Shown: one piece after another, positions 1 to 7,155 of the stretch
How positions within the stretch are numbered: the stretch's first letter is position 1
Layout of the letters: each line of letters starts with the position of its first letter
DNA from: Roseovarius sp.
GTDB taxonomy: Bacteria > Pseudomonadota > Alphaproteobacteria > Rhodobacterales > Rhodobacteraceae
Reading direction: 5' to 3'
Length of the DNA stretch: 12,651 nucleotides
Assembly: GCA_023260815.1 (NCBI GenBank)
Contig: JALQUE010000159.1
Location: 1 to 12,651, forward strand
The notes under the pieces: generated by a model
The model's input: the letters and a program-made list of their open reading frames with translations, nothing else
Database searches by the model: none
Told to the model about the DNA's origin: nothing
Made by a program: the position numbers and the translations under genes

Positions 1-870
1 AACTTTGCCTATCTGGACGAACAGACCAAGCGCATGATCCGTCGCGCTATCCTCAAGGGATTGGCGGTGCCGGGCTATCAGGTGCCCTTTGCCAGCCGCG
101 AAATGCCGATGCCCTATGGTTGGGGCACCGGCGGCGTGCAGGTCAGCGCGGCGACATTGGTGCCCGAGGATCGGTTCAAGGTGATCGACCAAGGGGCCGA
201 CGATACCACCAACGCCGTGTCCATCCGCAAGTTCTTTGAGCGCACCGCCGGCGTCGCGACGACCGAGCATACCGCCGAGGCCAGCGTGATCCAGACCCGC
301 CACCGTATCCCCGAGACGCCACTGAGCGAGGATCAGATCCTTGTCTACCAGGTGCCGATCCCCGAGCCGCTGCGCTTTCTGGAACCGCGCGAGACAGAGA
401 CCCGCAAGATGCACAGCCTCGAGGAATATGGCCTCATGCATGTGAAACTCTACGAGGATATCAGCCAGCATGGCGCGATCGCCACATCCTATGCCTATCC
501 GGTGAAGGTGGAGGGGCGCTATGTTATGGACCCGTCCCCGATCCCGAAATTCGACAACCCCAAACTGTCGGATTGCCCGGCGATCCAGTTGTTCGGCGCA
601 GGCCGCGAGCAGCGGATCTATGCGCTGCCGCCCTATACACGCGTCATCAGCCTCGATTTCGAAGATTACCCCTTCGAGGCCAGCAAGGCCGATCATGCCT
701 GCGATCTGTGTGGCGCCGGTGACAGCTATCTCGACGAGGTGATCACCGACGATCAGGGGGGCCGGATCTTCGTATGCTCGGATACCGATTACTGCCGGGG
801 ACGCCGCGAGGCGGGCCATCAGGGCACACAGGCGCAGGACGCGCCCATGACGACGGAGGCCCGAGCATGA
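1..870 (+). CDS. phnJ: PhnJ, alpha-D-ribose 1-methylphosphonate 5-phosphate C-P lyase (5' end cut by window edge)
   Basis: PhnJ is the radical-SAM subunit of the C-P lyase core complex. It converts 5-phosphoribosyl 1-alkylphosphonate to 5-phosphoribosyl 1,2-cyclic phosphate plus the alkane. The reading frame is open from base 1 and begins NFAYLDEQTKRM, which matches E. coli PhnJ from Asn8 as I recall it, so only about seven codons are missing. The ATG at 34 is internal. In E. coli numbering every key residue is present and in register: Gly32 (bases 73-75, glycyl radical site), Cys241, Cys244 and Cys266 (bases 700, 709, 775; Fe-S ligands) and Cys272 (base 793; thiyl radical). The segment FVCSDTDYCRG is diagnostic. 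The C-terminus carries a short non-conserved tail. The stop overlaps the phnK start as ATGA, indicating translational coupling. It should be fully functional. Confidence 0.97.
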   Translation, partial: NFAYLDEQTKRMIRRAILKGLAVPGYQVPFASREMPMPYGWGTGGVQVSAATLVPEDRFKVIDQGADDTTNAVSIRKFFERTAGVATTEHTAEASVIQTRHRIPETPLSEDQILVYQVPIPEPLRFLEPRETETRKMHSLEEYGLMHVKLYEDISQHGAIATSYAYPVKVEGRYVMDPSPIPKFDNPKLSDCPAIQLFGAGREQRIYALPPYTRVISLDFEDYPFEASKADHACDLCGAGDSYLDEVITDDQGGRIFVCSDTDYCRGRREAGHQGTQAQDAPMTTEARA

Positions 871-1643
871 GCACCACACCGCTTTTGCAGGTTCGCGATA
901 TCACGCATTATTACGGCGCCCGGATCGGCTGCCGTGACGTGAGTTTCGATCTCTACCCCGGAGAGGTCATGGGCATTGTCGGGGAGAGCGGATCAGGCAA
1001 ATCCACGCTTCTCGGCTGCCTCGCCGGTCAGTTAGCTCCTGATGCCGGCGAGGTTCTGTTCGACACCCGCAGCGATGGCCTGCGCGACACGCTGAAGATG
1101 TCCGAGCCGGAACGGCGGATGTTGTCGCGCACCGATTGGGCCTTTGTGCATCAACAGGCGCGCGACGGGCTGCGCATGGGGGTGAGTGCGGGCGGCAATG
1201 TGGGCGAGCGGCTGATGGCTGTGGGCGCGCGGCATTACGGCGATATCCGCGATCAGGCCGTCGATTGGCTGGGCCGGGTCGAGATCCCGGCGGACAGGGT
1301 CGATGACCGGCCCACCGCCTTTTCGGGCGGCATGCAGCAGCGATTGCAAATTGCGCGCAATCTGGTCACCGGGCCAAGACTGGTGTTCATGGACGAACCG
1401 ACCGGGGGGCTGGACGTGTCGGTGCAGGCGCGGTTGCTGGATCTGTTGCGGGGGCTGGTGCGCGAAATGGGCCTGTCGGCGATCATCGTGACGCATGATC
1501 TGGCGGTGGTGCGGCTGCTGGCCGACCGGCTGATGGTGATGAAAGACGGGCATGTGGTGGAAACCGGCCTGACGGATCAGGTGCTGGATGACCCGCAGCA
1601 CGGGTATACCCAGCTTCTGGTCTCCAGCGTGTTGCAGGTCTGA
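867..1643 (+). CDS. phnK: PhnK, C-P lyase ABC-type ATPase subunit
   Basis: This is a 258-residue ABC ATPase that associates with the PhnGHIJ core complex rather than acting as a membrane transporter. Visible motifs are Walker A GESGSGKST (residues 39-47), a Q-loop in FVHQQ (about 94-98), the ABC signature SGGMQQ (153-158), Walker B LVFMDEP (172-178) and the switch histidine in VTHD (His210). The length is close to E. coli PhnK (about 252). The frame is open further upstream to 774, but the ATG at 867 is chosen for three reasons: it overlaps the phnJ stop, it follows a GGAGG-like ribosome site at 854-857, and the protein then starts as PhnK usually does. The resemblance to dipeptide-transporter ATPases (DppD/OppF style) is normal for PhnK; its position directly after phnJ settles the assignment. 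Confidence 0.95.
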   Translation: MSTTPLLQVRDITHYYGARIGCRDVSFDLYPGEVMGIVGESGSGKSTLLGCLAGQLAPDAGEVLFDTRSDGLRDTLKMSEPERRMLSRTDWAFVHQQARDGLRMGVSAGGNVGERLMAVGARHYGDIRDQAVDWLGRVEIPADRVDDRPTAFSGGMQQRLQIARNLVTGPRLVFMDEPTGGLDVSVQARLLDLLRGLVREMGLSAIIVTHDLAVVRLLADRLMVMKDGHVVETGLTDQVLDDPQHGYTQLLVSSVLQV

Positions 1644-1674
1644 GGCAGGTGGCTGACACGGTAAAGAGCCGAAA

Positions 1675-1680
1675 GGAAGG
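1675..1680 (+). promoter_or_regulatory. Ribosome binding site of phnL
   Basis: GGAAGG lies seven bases before the ATG at 1688. It decides that start over the in-frame upstream codon at 1649, which would add 13 unconserved residues. Confidence 0.7.
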
Positions 1681-1687
1681 ACACGCG

Positions 1688-2368
1688 ATGATCGAGATCG
1701 ATACCGTTTCAAAGCAGTTCACCCTGCACAATCAGGGCGGCGCCGTGATCCCGGTGATGCAGGGCGCCAGCCTGAATGTCGCCTCGGGTGAGTGCGTCGC
1801 GCTGACGGGCAGTTCCGGGGCGGGGAAGTCCACGTTGATGCGGATGATCTATGGCAATTACCTTGCCGCGTCGGGCCGGATCATGGTGGGCGGGGTCGAT
1901 GTGGCCCGCGCCGAGCCGCGCGAGATCCTTGCGCTGCGCCGCGAGACGCTTGGCTATGTCAGCCAGTTCCTGCGTGTGGTTCCAAGGGTTCCGACGATCG
2001 AGGTGGTTGCCGAGCCTCTGCTGGCGCTTGGCCGCCAGCGCGAGGAGGCGATGGACCGTGCGCGCGATCTGCTGGCCCGGCTGAACATCCCCGAGCGTCT
2101 GTGGTCGCTGAGCCCTACGACCTTTTCGGGCGGTGAACAGCAGCGCGTGAATATCGCGCGCGGCTTTGCCCATGCCTATCCCGCGCTGTTGCTGGACGAG
2201 CCGACGGCAAGCCTTGACGCCGCCAACCGCGAGACGGTTCTGTGCCTGATCGACGAGGCCAAGGCGCGGGGCGCCGCGATCGTGGGCATCTTCCACGACG
2301 AAGAGGCCCGCGCCCATGTTTGCGACCGTGAAATCGACGTCTCGGCCTTTACCCCGAAGGCGGCATGA
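1688..2368 (+). CDS. phnL: PhnL, C-P lyase ABC-type ATPase subunit
   Basis: This is the second ABC ATPase of the C-P lyase system, 226 residues, the same length as I recall for E. coli PhnL. It is thought to act with PhnK on the lyase core and is needed for phosphonate breakdown; its exact role is less clear than that of PhnJ. Motifs are Walker A GSSGAGKST (41-49), Q-loop Gln93 in YVSQFLRVVPR, signature SGGEQQ (147-152), Walker B LLLDEP (167-172) and switch histidine 203 in GIFHD. The IFHDEE ending of the ATPase core is typical of PhnL. It sits 44 bases after phnK in the same direction. Its stop overlaps the phnN start (ATGATG at 2365-2370), so the genes are probably co-transcribed. Confidence 0.95.
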   Translation: MIEIDTVSKQFTLHNQGGAVIPVMQGASLNVASGECVALTGSSGAGKSTLMRMIYGNYLAASGRIMVGGVDVARAEPREILALRRETLGYVSQFLRVVPRVPTIEVVAEPLLALGRQREEAMDRARDLLARLNIPERLWSLSPTTFSGGEQQRVNIARGFAHAYPALLLDEPTASLDAANRETVLCLIDEAKARGAAIVGIFHDEEARAHVCDREIDVSAFTPKAA

Positions 2369-2913
2369 TGGCGGGGCGGCTGATCGGTGTGGTCGGCCCG
2401 TCGGGTGTTGGCAAGGACACGGTGATGGCGGGATTGGCGGCGCGCTGTCCCGGGCTTGGTCTTGTGCGGCGGGTCATCACCCGGCCCGCGGATGCGGGTG
2501 GCGAGGTGTTTGACGGTGTCAGTGCGGCGCGTTTCGAAGCGCTGTGCGAGGATGAGGCGTTCTGCCTGCATTGGGCTGCGCATGGCCTGCGCTATGGCAT
2601 CCCGCGCGAGATCGAAGGACATCTGGCGGCGGGCGACGATCTGCTGGTGAACCTGTCGCGATCTGTGCTGCGTCAGGCGCAGGCGCGTTTTGCGGGCTTC
2701 GTGACACTGCATCTGACAGCCCCGCGCAGCGTGCTGGCAGAGCGGCTGGCGTTACGTGGACGCGAAAGCGCGCAGCAGATCGAGGCGCGGCTGGAGCGGT
2801 CGGAATTTGCCTTGCCGGACGGGTTGGAGCGGGTGATCGATGTGGTCAATGCCGGGCCGTTGGAGCATACTTTACAGAGGATCGAGGATCGTCTTTACCC
2901 GGTGAAAGCATGA
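2365..2913 (+). CDS. phnN: PhnN, ribose 1,5-bisphosphate phosphokinase
   Basis: PhnN phosphorylates ribose 1,5-bisphosphate with ATP to give 5-phosphoribosyl 1-diphosphate (PRPP), the last step that returns the C-P lyase sugar to metabolism. The 182-residue product has a guanylate-kinase-like fold signature: P-loop GPSGVGKDT (residues 11-19), the segment RRVITRPA (35-42, the R-x-x-T-R-P pattern of this family), and the HWAAHGLRYGIP region (69-80) that lines the substrate site. Two tandem ATG codons (2365 and 2368) are possible starts. The GAAGG at 2356-2360 is better spaced for 2368, a one-residue difference. The gene overlaps the phnL stop by four bases and runs tail-to-tail into the - strand 2H phosphodiesterase gene with a 19-base overlap. 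Confidence 0.93.
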   Translation: MMAGRLIGVVGPSGVGKDTVMAGLAARCPGLGLVRRVITRPADAGGEVFDGVSAARFEALCEDEAFCLHWAAHGLRYGIPREIEGHLAAGDDLLVNLSRSVLRQAQARFAGFVTLHLTAPRSVLAERLALRGRESAQQIEARLERSEFALPDGLERVIDVVNAGPLEHTLQRIEDRLYPVKA

Positions 2914-3581
2914 CGCGAGATCAGATGGAACCGGCCCTTGGCATCCTCGCCCGCAAGGCTGAGCGCGTCGATCACGAAGGGCGCGGGCAGGAGCGGCGTG
3001 AGGACAGGCGCCAGCGCCTCGGCGGTCTGGCGGGCATGTGCCACGGGCAGTTTGCCGGTCAGGGTGATATGAAAGCGGAACTGGTCCATCACGTAAGGAT
3101 AGCCCCAGGCGTGCAACAGCGCATCCTGTTCGACGGTCAGTCCGGCCGCGCGGCGGCGGGTCATCTCGGCTTCGGTCAGGGGGGCGCGGAAGGCATCAAA
3201 GCCGCGCACCGTGTCGGCGGCCAGAGCGGTGAGCGCGCCTTCGTCGCCCAAGGGGCGCAGCGCCAGAAAGCGGCCAAGCCGGGCCAATTCCAGCCCGTCC
3301 AATGTGACGGCGGGACGCTCTGCGCAGAAGGTGGTCAGCGCGTCGTTCAGCATCGTTTCCGTGGCGCTCTGAGCCAGCCGGAAGGGCGGCTTCATGGTGG
3401 CGTGCAGCCCATATTTCCTGGGCGTTTCGGTGATCTGCGCGGCCGGCAGCGGCAGGCCCGGAACATCCGGGTGCGGCACGTCCTGCCCGGTGGCCATATC
3501 CCATCCCAGCCAAGCCGAGCACAGGTCGGACAGTGGCCCCGGCGCGGGGGTGAAGTAGATCGCGTATCGCCTGTAATCCAT
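2895..3581 (-). CDS. DUF1045 / 2H phosphodiesterase-like phosphonate metabolism protein
   Basis: The 228-residue product begins MDYRRYAIYFTP and contains the two H-x-T motifs that define 2H phosphoesterases: HAT at 60-62 (context KYGLHATMKPPF) and HIT at 171-173 (context DQFRFHITLTG). This is the DUF1045 family, annotated in many genomes only as a phosphonate metabolism protein near C-P lyase genes. Members of the 2H superfamily open cyclic phosphates or phosphodiesters, so a role on the 5-phosphoribosyl 1,2-cyclic phosphate made by PhnJ is attractive, since no phnP is seen here; that is inference. The start at 3581 follows AGGAA on the - strand (3586-3590). An in-frame upstream extension to 3860 would run antisense to phnM and is low-complexity Arg/Pro-rich, so it was rejected. 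The gene is oriented against its phn neighbours, overlaps the phnN 3' end and diverges from phnM across 50 bases. Confidence 0.9.
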   Translation of the reverse strand: MDYRRYAIYFTPAPGPLSDLCSAWLGWDMATGQDVPHPDVPGLPLPAAQITETPRKYGLHATMKPPFRLAQSATETMLNDALTTFCAERPAVTLDGLELARLGRFLALRPLGDEGALTALAADTVRGFDAFRAPLTEAEMTRRRAAGLTVEQDALLHAWGYPYVMDQFRFHITLTGKLPVAHARQTAEALAPVLTPLLPAPFVIDALSLAGEDAKGRFHLISRHAFTG

Positions 3582-3585
3582 GACG

Positions 3586-3590
3586 TTCCT
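3586..3590 (-). promoter_or_regulatory. Ribosome binding site of the 2H phosphodiesterase gene
   Basis: AGGAA on the - strand lies four bases before the ATG at 3581. It supports that start over the longer open frame. Confidence 0.55.
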
Positions 3591-3631
3591 GTCTCTTTTG
3601 ACCTCACTTGTCAGCAAAGCGTAACGACCAC

Positions 3632-4774
3632 ATGACACAAGACACCATTCTCGCCAATGCCACCCTTGTTCTGCCTGACCGGACCGTGACGGGCCATGTC
3701 GTGCTGCGGGACGGGGTGATCGCGGATATCGGCACCGGCACGGCGCTGCCCAAGGGCGCGCAGGATTGCGAGGGCGATGTCGTTGCGCCGGGGCTGATCG
3801 AGTTGCATACCGACAATCTGGAGCGGCACATCCAGCCGCGCCCCAAGGTCGACTGGCCACATAATGCCGCGATCCTGGCTCATGACGCCGAGCTGGCGGG
3901 CACCGGGATCACCACGGTTTTCGATGCGATGCGGGTGGGATCGATCCCGAGTGGCCGGAGCAGATATATCAAGTATGCCCGTGGCCTGGCCAATGAACTG
4001 CTGGCGTTGAGGGCGGATAATGCCTTGAAAATAAGCCATTTCCTGCATCTTCGGGCCGAGGTCTGCTCGGAAACGCTGGAAGAGGAGATGGCCGAATTCG
4101 GAGAGGCGGACCGCGTCGGCATCGTCAGTCTGATGGACCACACCCCCGGTCAGCGCCAGTTCCGCGACATCAGCAAGCTGGAAGCCTATGTGAAGGGCAA
4201 GCTGTCACTGAACGATGAGGAATTCCGCGCCCATGTCGCGCATTTGCAGGAGCTGCGCGCGCTGCATGGCGACCGGCACGAGGCGGCGGCGGTGGCCGAG
4301 GCGCAACGCTATGGCGCGGTGCTGGCGAGCCATGACGACACCACCGAGGATCAGGTCCGGGTGTCGGCGGGGCATGGCATCCGGGTTGCTGAATTCCCCA
4401 CCACGCTGGAGGCCGCGCGCGCCTGCCATGTGCATGATATCTCTATCATAATGGGGGCGCCCAACCTGATCCGTGGACGCTCGCATTCGGGCAATGTGGC
4501 CGCGCATGATCTGGCGCGGGCGGGGCATCTGGATATCCTGTCATCGGATTATGTGCCGTCGGCGCTGCTGCTGGCGGCGGTGCAACTGGGCGAGATCTGG
4601 GGGGATATGGCCAAGGGGCTGGCGACGGTCACGGCCAACCCGGCGCGCAGTGTGGGGCTGGCGGATCGGGGCGTGCTGGAGCCGGGCAAACGGGCGGATG
4701 TGATCCGGTTCGCGATGCGCGGCGGGGTGCCGGCGCTGCGCGGGGTCTGGTCGCGGGGATCGCGGGTTGCGTGA
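3632..4774 (+). CDS. phnM: PhnM, alpha-D-ribose 1-methylphosphonate 5-triphosphate diphosphatase
   Basis: PhnM is an amidohydrolase-superfamily enzyme that removes pyrophosphate from ribose 1-alkylphosphonate 5-triphosphate, giving the direct substrate of PhnJ. The 380-residue length agrees with E. coli PhnM (about 378). Visible features are PGLIELHTDNLERH (53-66) with candidate metal ligands His59 and His66, HLRAEVCSE (139-147), VSLMDHTPGQRQF (165-177), SHDDTTEDQV (233-242), SGNVAAHDL (286-294) and LSSDYVPSALL (303-313) with a likely catalytic Asp306. The frame is open back to a TTG at 3608, but ATG 3632 gives the normal N-terminus. No clear Shine-Dalgarno precedes it, so initiation may be weak or depend on a very short leader. 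The gene is divergent from the 2H phosphodiesterase and separated from phnJKLN by it, so it probably has its own promoter. Confidence 0.95.
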   Translation: MTQDTILANATLVLPDRTVTGHVVLRDGVIADIGTGTALPKGAQDCEGDVVAPGLIELHTDNLERHIQPRPKVDWPHNAAILAHDAELAGTGITTVFDAMRVGSIPSGRSRYIKYARGLANELLALRADNALKISHFLHLRAEVCSETLEEEMAEFGEADRVGIVSLMDHTPGQRQFRDISKLEAYVKGKLSLNDEEFRAHVAHLQELRALHGDRHEAAAVAEAQRYGAVLASHDDTTEDQVRVSAGHGIRVAEFPTTLEAARACHVHDISIIMGAPNLIRGRSHSGNVAAHDLARAGHLDILSSDYVPSALLLAAVQLGEIWGDMAKGLATVTANPARSVGLADRGVLEPGKRADVIRFAMRGGVPALRGVWSRGSRVA

Positions 4775-5028
4775 TTCGAAGGTTAACGGCCTTGTTTCAC
4801 AGGCAAAGCCGCATCGGCATCGCGGTGGTTTCACGTCGGTATCGCGTCGGTGCGGGGTCGGTAAAGGCCAAGGGTTCATGCGCCGTGCGCTGCGCAACGC
4901 CCCAAGATGTGGGGTGAGTGCCTGCGCGGGGTGATGACGGCGGCGGCACCGTGAGCGATAGGCGTTGACCGAAAATCTTGGCACGGTAGGGTTGACTGCG
5001 TGACCAAGTGTTATCGTTGTGTGTGCCC
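4775..5028. other. Intergenic gap between phnM and the SH3/LRR gene
   Basis: About 250 bases with no credible gene. It contains GC-rich short repeats such as two near-copies of TCGGYATCGCG around 4812-4850, and a small hairpin (CGCCCC with GGGGTG, around 4898-4917) without a T-tract. I see no convincing terminator for phnM. The right-hand end probably holds the promoter of the next gene. Confidence 0.5.
4965..4992 (+). promoter_or_regulatory. Tentative sigma-70-type promoter for the SH3/LRR gene
   Basis: TTGACC (4965-4970) is followed after 16 bases by TAGGGT (4987-4992). The -35 is good and the -10 poor (3 of 6). The predicted transcript start is about 30 bases before the ATG at 5029. A second TTGACT at 4992 lacks a well-spaced -10. 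Confidence 0.25.
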
Positions 5029-7101
5029 ATGCCAATCAAACTGTCCTGCTATCTGTTCAGCCTTGTCTTGATGTGCCTCGTGGCGCTGAGCGTTCCGGCC
5101 ACGCCCGCGCTGGCGCAACAGGTCAATGACATCGCCAAGGTCAACAGCAGCGATGGCGAGTTGAACATGCGCATGGGACCGTCGACCAAGGACCGGATCC
5201 TTCATGTGCTCAAGAACGGCGATTCTGTCCGGGTGCTGCGCATTTGGGGAAACTGGGCGCGGGTGCGGCACGCCACGAAAGGCGAAGGCTGGGTTTACAC
5301 GCCGCTTCTGTCGGTACCGGACAATCCCGCCGATGTGAGGTTCAAGGCCGCCGAAAGGGCGCTTGTCTGCAATGACAAGGTTGACCTGACCAATGTGCGC
5401 AATGGTCCGGGGGCGCAGGATTTCCGCGTTATCGACAAGTTGAAGAATGGCGTGCGGGTCTCGGTGGACAGGGTCGTGACCAACAAGCACGGATATATTT
5501 ATTACGAGATTTCATATGTCCCGACCGGACAGACCAGAAAACGGACCGGCTATATCTATCACAACGCGCTGCGGGATCGGTGCAACGGTGTGAGCGTCGC
5601 CAATCAGACGGCAAAACCTTCGAAGACAGCGCCCAAGCCGTCCAAGACGACACCCAAACCATCCAAGACCACATCCAAGCCCGCTTTGCCCGACAGCGAT
5701 CTGGCGCTGAAGGGCGGGAAATGCATGATCACGGTGGCTGCGCGCCAGACACCGGGCGAGGTGCTGAGTTTTTTCAAGGCCATGGATGGGTGGAGCGAGA
5801 GTTTCCGCTCGGGCAGGAAAGCGATCCTGATGCGAAATGGCTGGTATACCATCACCATCGGCACGATCGACCAACGCGAATTCGATGCGCGCGTCAAATC
5901 CGATCTGATCCGAAACGTCCGAGGCATGCCAAGGGATATCTATTGCTCGACCCTGACCCAGAGCGTGAGATTTTTCGACAAGGAGAGGTTGGAAAAAGAG
6001 CACGCCGCGAGCCTTGCAGGCACGAAAAACGTGCGCGGTGATCCCTTGCCCCCGTTGAAGCCGGAGCACCGCTTCGAGCTGAATGCGAAGGGAGAGGAAA
6101 TTGTCAAACAAGCGTTTCACGAGTTCGCCGCCTTGTGGACCTCGACACGCAAGAAGGATTTGGACAAAGGCGATTACATTCTGAGCAGCACGGCAGTGTA
6201 CAGGGCGCACAAAAATCCGCAGGGGCTGGAATGGTGTCAATTCAGGATCGATGTCAAAAGCGAGACCGTCATCAATAACTATGTCACACGATCCACCACA
6301 TCATCCTATTTCGGGAATGCCGTGGAACTGGGGAAAGAAATCGAAGGCTGGGATGAGGAAAGCAACAAGAGACAACAAGAGATGGTCTTTTACTTCGATT
6401 CCGATTTGGTTCTCAAGACAACACAGTACAAAGACAAGCGCACTCAGGCGCGCGATGGCTATACCATCGCCGGGTGCAAGGGGGCGGGGACGACCGGGTT
6501 TAAATCCTTTCATAACAAAGCAAGTTGCGATGAGCCAAGGTTCACGTCGTCAAACGATGACATGATCCAGAAGCGATACAAGGCCATGGGCAGGTATTAC
6601 AGGAGTTGCGCAAATCAGGTGATGATCCAGAATGTAATGGCCGACATGCGAGAGCGCAGGGCAAAAGAGATCGAAGCGCAGTTGATCAAGGACAACCCAA
6701 ATGCCGGAGAGGCGCTGCGCGCCGCGTTCGAAAAGCAGCGTGGCGAGGCGCTGATGATCAAGGATGCCGGGCTGACGGATATCTCGGGGTTGGAGAAGGT
6801 GTCGCATCTCAAGAACCTCAATCTCGAGGGTAATCGGATCACCGATATCTCGACCCTCGGGGGCTTGAAGGAGTTGAGGTTTCTGAACCTGTCCGGAAAC
6901 GGGATCGCGGCGATCGATGCGCTGGAGGGTTTGACGAAGTTGACGTCACTCAACCTGAGTGACAATGCGATCACGGATGTCAGTGCGCTTGCCAAGCTGA
7001 CGGGGTTGAAGGGGTTGAACCTGCGGGGCAATCCGATTGCCGATCTGGGACCGATCCAGCATCTGATCGACGATCCGGATATTCGGGTTTTGCTGGACTG
7101 A
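5029..7101 (+). CDS. Exported mosaic protein: two SH3b domains, SPOR-like segment, leucine-rich repeats
   Basis: The product has 690 residues and no known name. Residues 1-29 are a signal peptide ending PALA before QQ. A bacterial SH3 domain follows (about 32-95; LNMRMGPSTKDRILHVLKNG), then a second (about 117-182; TNVRNGPG ... GYIYHNALRD). These usually bind cell-wall or protein ligands. Residues 196-220 are a KPSKTxP repeat linker. Residues 230-307 resemble a SPOR-type fold (TVAARQTPGEVLSFFKAM ... WYTITIG), a weak call. Residues 345-530 are unrecognised, rich in Tyr, Lys and Asp. Residues 581-690 hold about four and a half 22-residue leucine-rich repeats of the pattern LxxLxxLxLxxNxIxDIS. 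The mature part has eight cysteines (114, 185, 232, 306, 403, 483, 500, 527), an even number that would suit disulfides in the periplasm. The start at ATG 5029 is chosen over GTG 5008 because it gives a clean signal peptide; no strong ribosome site precedes either. A ligand-binding or envelope role is inferred. Confidence 0.88.
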   Translation: MPIKLSCYLFSLVLMCLVALSVPATPALAQQVNDIAKVNSSDGELNMRMGPSTKDRILHVLKNGDSVRVLRIWGNWARVRHATKGEGWVYTPLLSVPDNPADVRFKAAERALVCNDKVDLTNVRNGPGAQDFRVIDKLKNGVRVSVDRVVTNKHGYIYYEISYVPTGQTRKRTGYIYHNALRDRCNGVSVANQTAKPSKTAPKPSKTTPKPSKTTSKPALPDSDLALKGGKCMITVAARQTPGEVLSFFKAMDGWSESFRSGRKAILMRNGWYTITIGTIDQREFDARVKSDLIRNVRGMPRDIYCSTLTQSVRFFDKERLEKEHAASLAGTKNVRGDPLPPLKPEHRFELNAKGEEIVKQAFHEFAALWTSTRKKDLDKGDYILSSTAVYRAHKNPQGLEWCQFRIDVKSETVINNYVTRSTTSSYFGNAVELGKEIEGWDEESNKRQQEMVFYFDSDLVLKTTQYKDKRTQARDGYTIAGCKGAGTTGFKSFHNKASCDEPRFTSSNDDMIQKRYKAMGRYYRSCANQVMIQNVMADMRERRAKEIEAQLIKDNPNAGEALRAAFEKQRGEALMIKDAGLTDISGLEKVSHLKNLNLEGNRITDISTLGGLKELRFLNLSGNGIAAIDALEGLTKLTSLNLSDNAITDVSALAKLTGLKGLNLRGNPIADLGPIQHLIDDPDIRVLLD
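5614..5676 (+). repeat. Three tandem 21-base units encoding KPSKTxP
   Basis: Three in-frame 21-base copies encode KPSKTAP, KPSKTTP and KPSKTTS, followed by a degenerate KPALP. They form a flexible basic Pro/Ser/Thr linker between the SH3 pair and the rest of the protein. Third-position differences show the copies are not brand new. Confidence 0.85.
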
Positions 7102-7120
7102 GGCGGTTGAAAACTCGGCT

Positions 7121-7149
7121 TTGACAGGGTCCGCCGGGCGGCGCATAAC
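7121..7149 (+). promoter_or_regulatory. Sigma-70-type promoter of the FAH-family gene, probably leaderless
   Basis: A perfect TTGACA (7121-7126), a 17-base spacer, and CATAAC (7144-7149; 4 of 6 to TATAAT). A start seven bases after the -10 falls on or beside the A of the ATG at 7156, and there is no ribosome site, so a leaderless mRNA is likely. The spacer contains a short dyad, CCGCC-G-GGCGG (7131-7141). Confidence 0.6.
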
Positions 7150-7155
7150 ACCCGC

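Noticed and set aside
774..866. Longer N-terminus for phnK
   Set aside because: It would overlap the Fe-S cysteine region of phnJ by about 90 bases; the ATG at 867 has a ribosome site and gives the normal PhnK length.
3582..3631. Possible Pho box between the 2H gene and phnM
   Set aside because: CTGTC at 3589 and TTGTCA at 3608 recall PhoB half-sites, but they are not 11 bases apart and the remaining positions fit poorly. A Pho box is more likely upstream of phnG, outside the window.
2571..3635. 354-codon + strand open frame across phnN and the 2H gene
   Set aside because: It is antisense to the 2H phosphodiesterase, which has clear catalytic motifs; the + strand product is low-complexity Gly/Arg/Gln sequence.
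4797..5039. 80-codon - strand open frame in the phnM to SH3/LRR gap
   Set aside because: No ribosome site, no recognisable motif, Arg/Pro/Thr-rich composition, and it overlaps the start of a well-supported gene.
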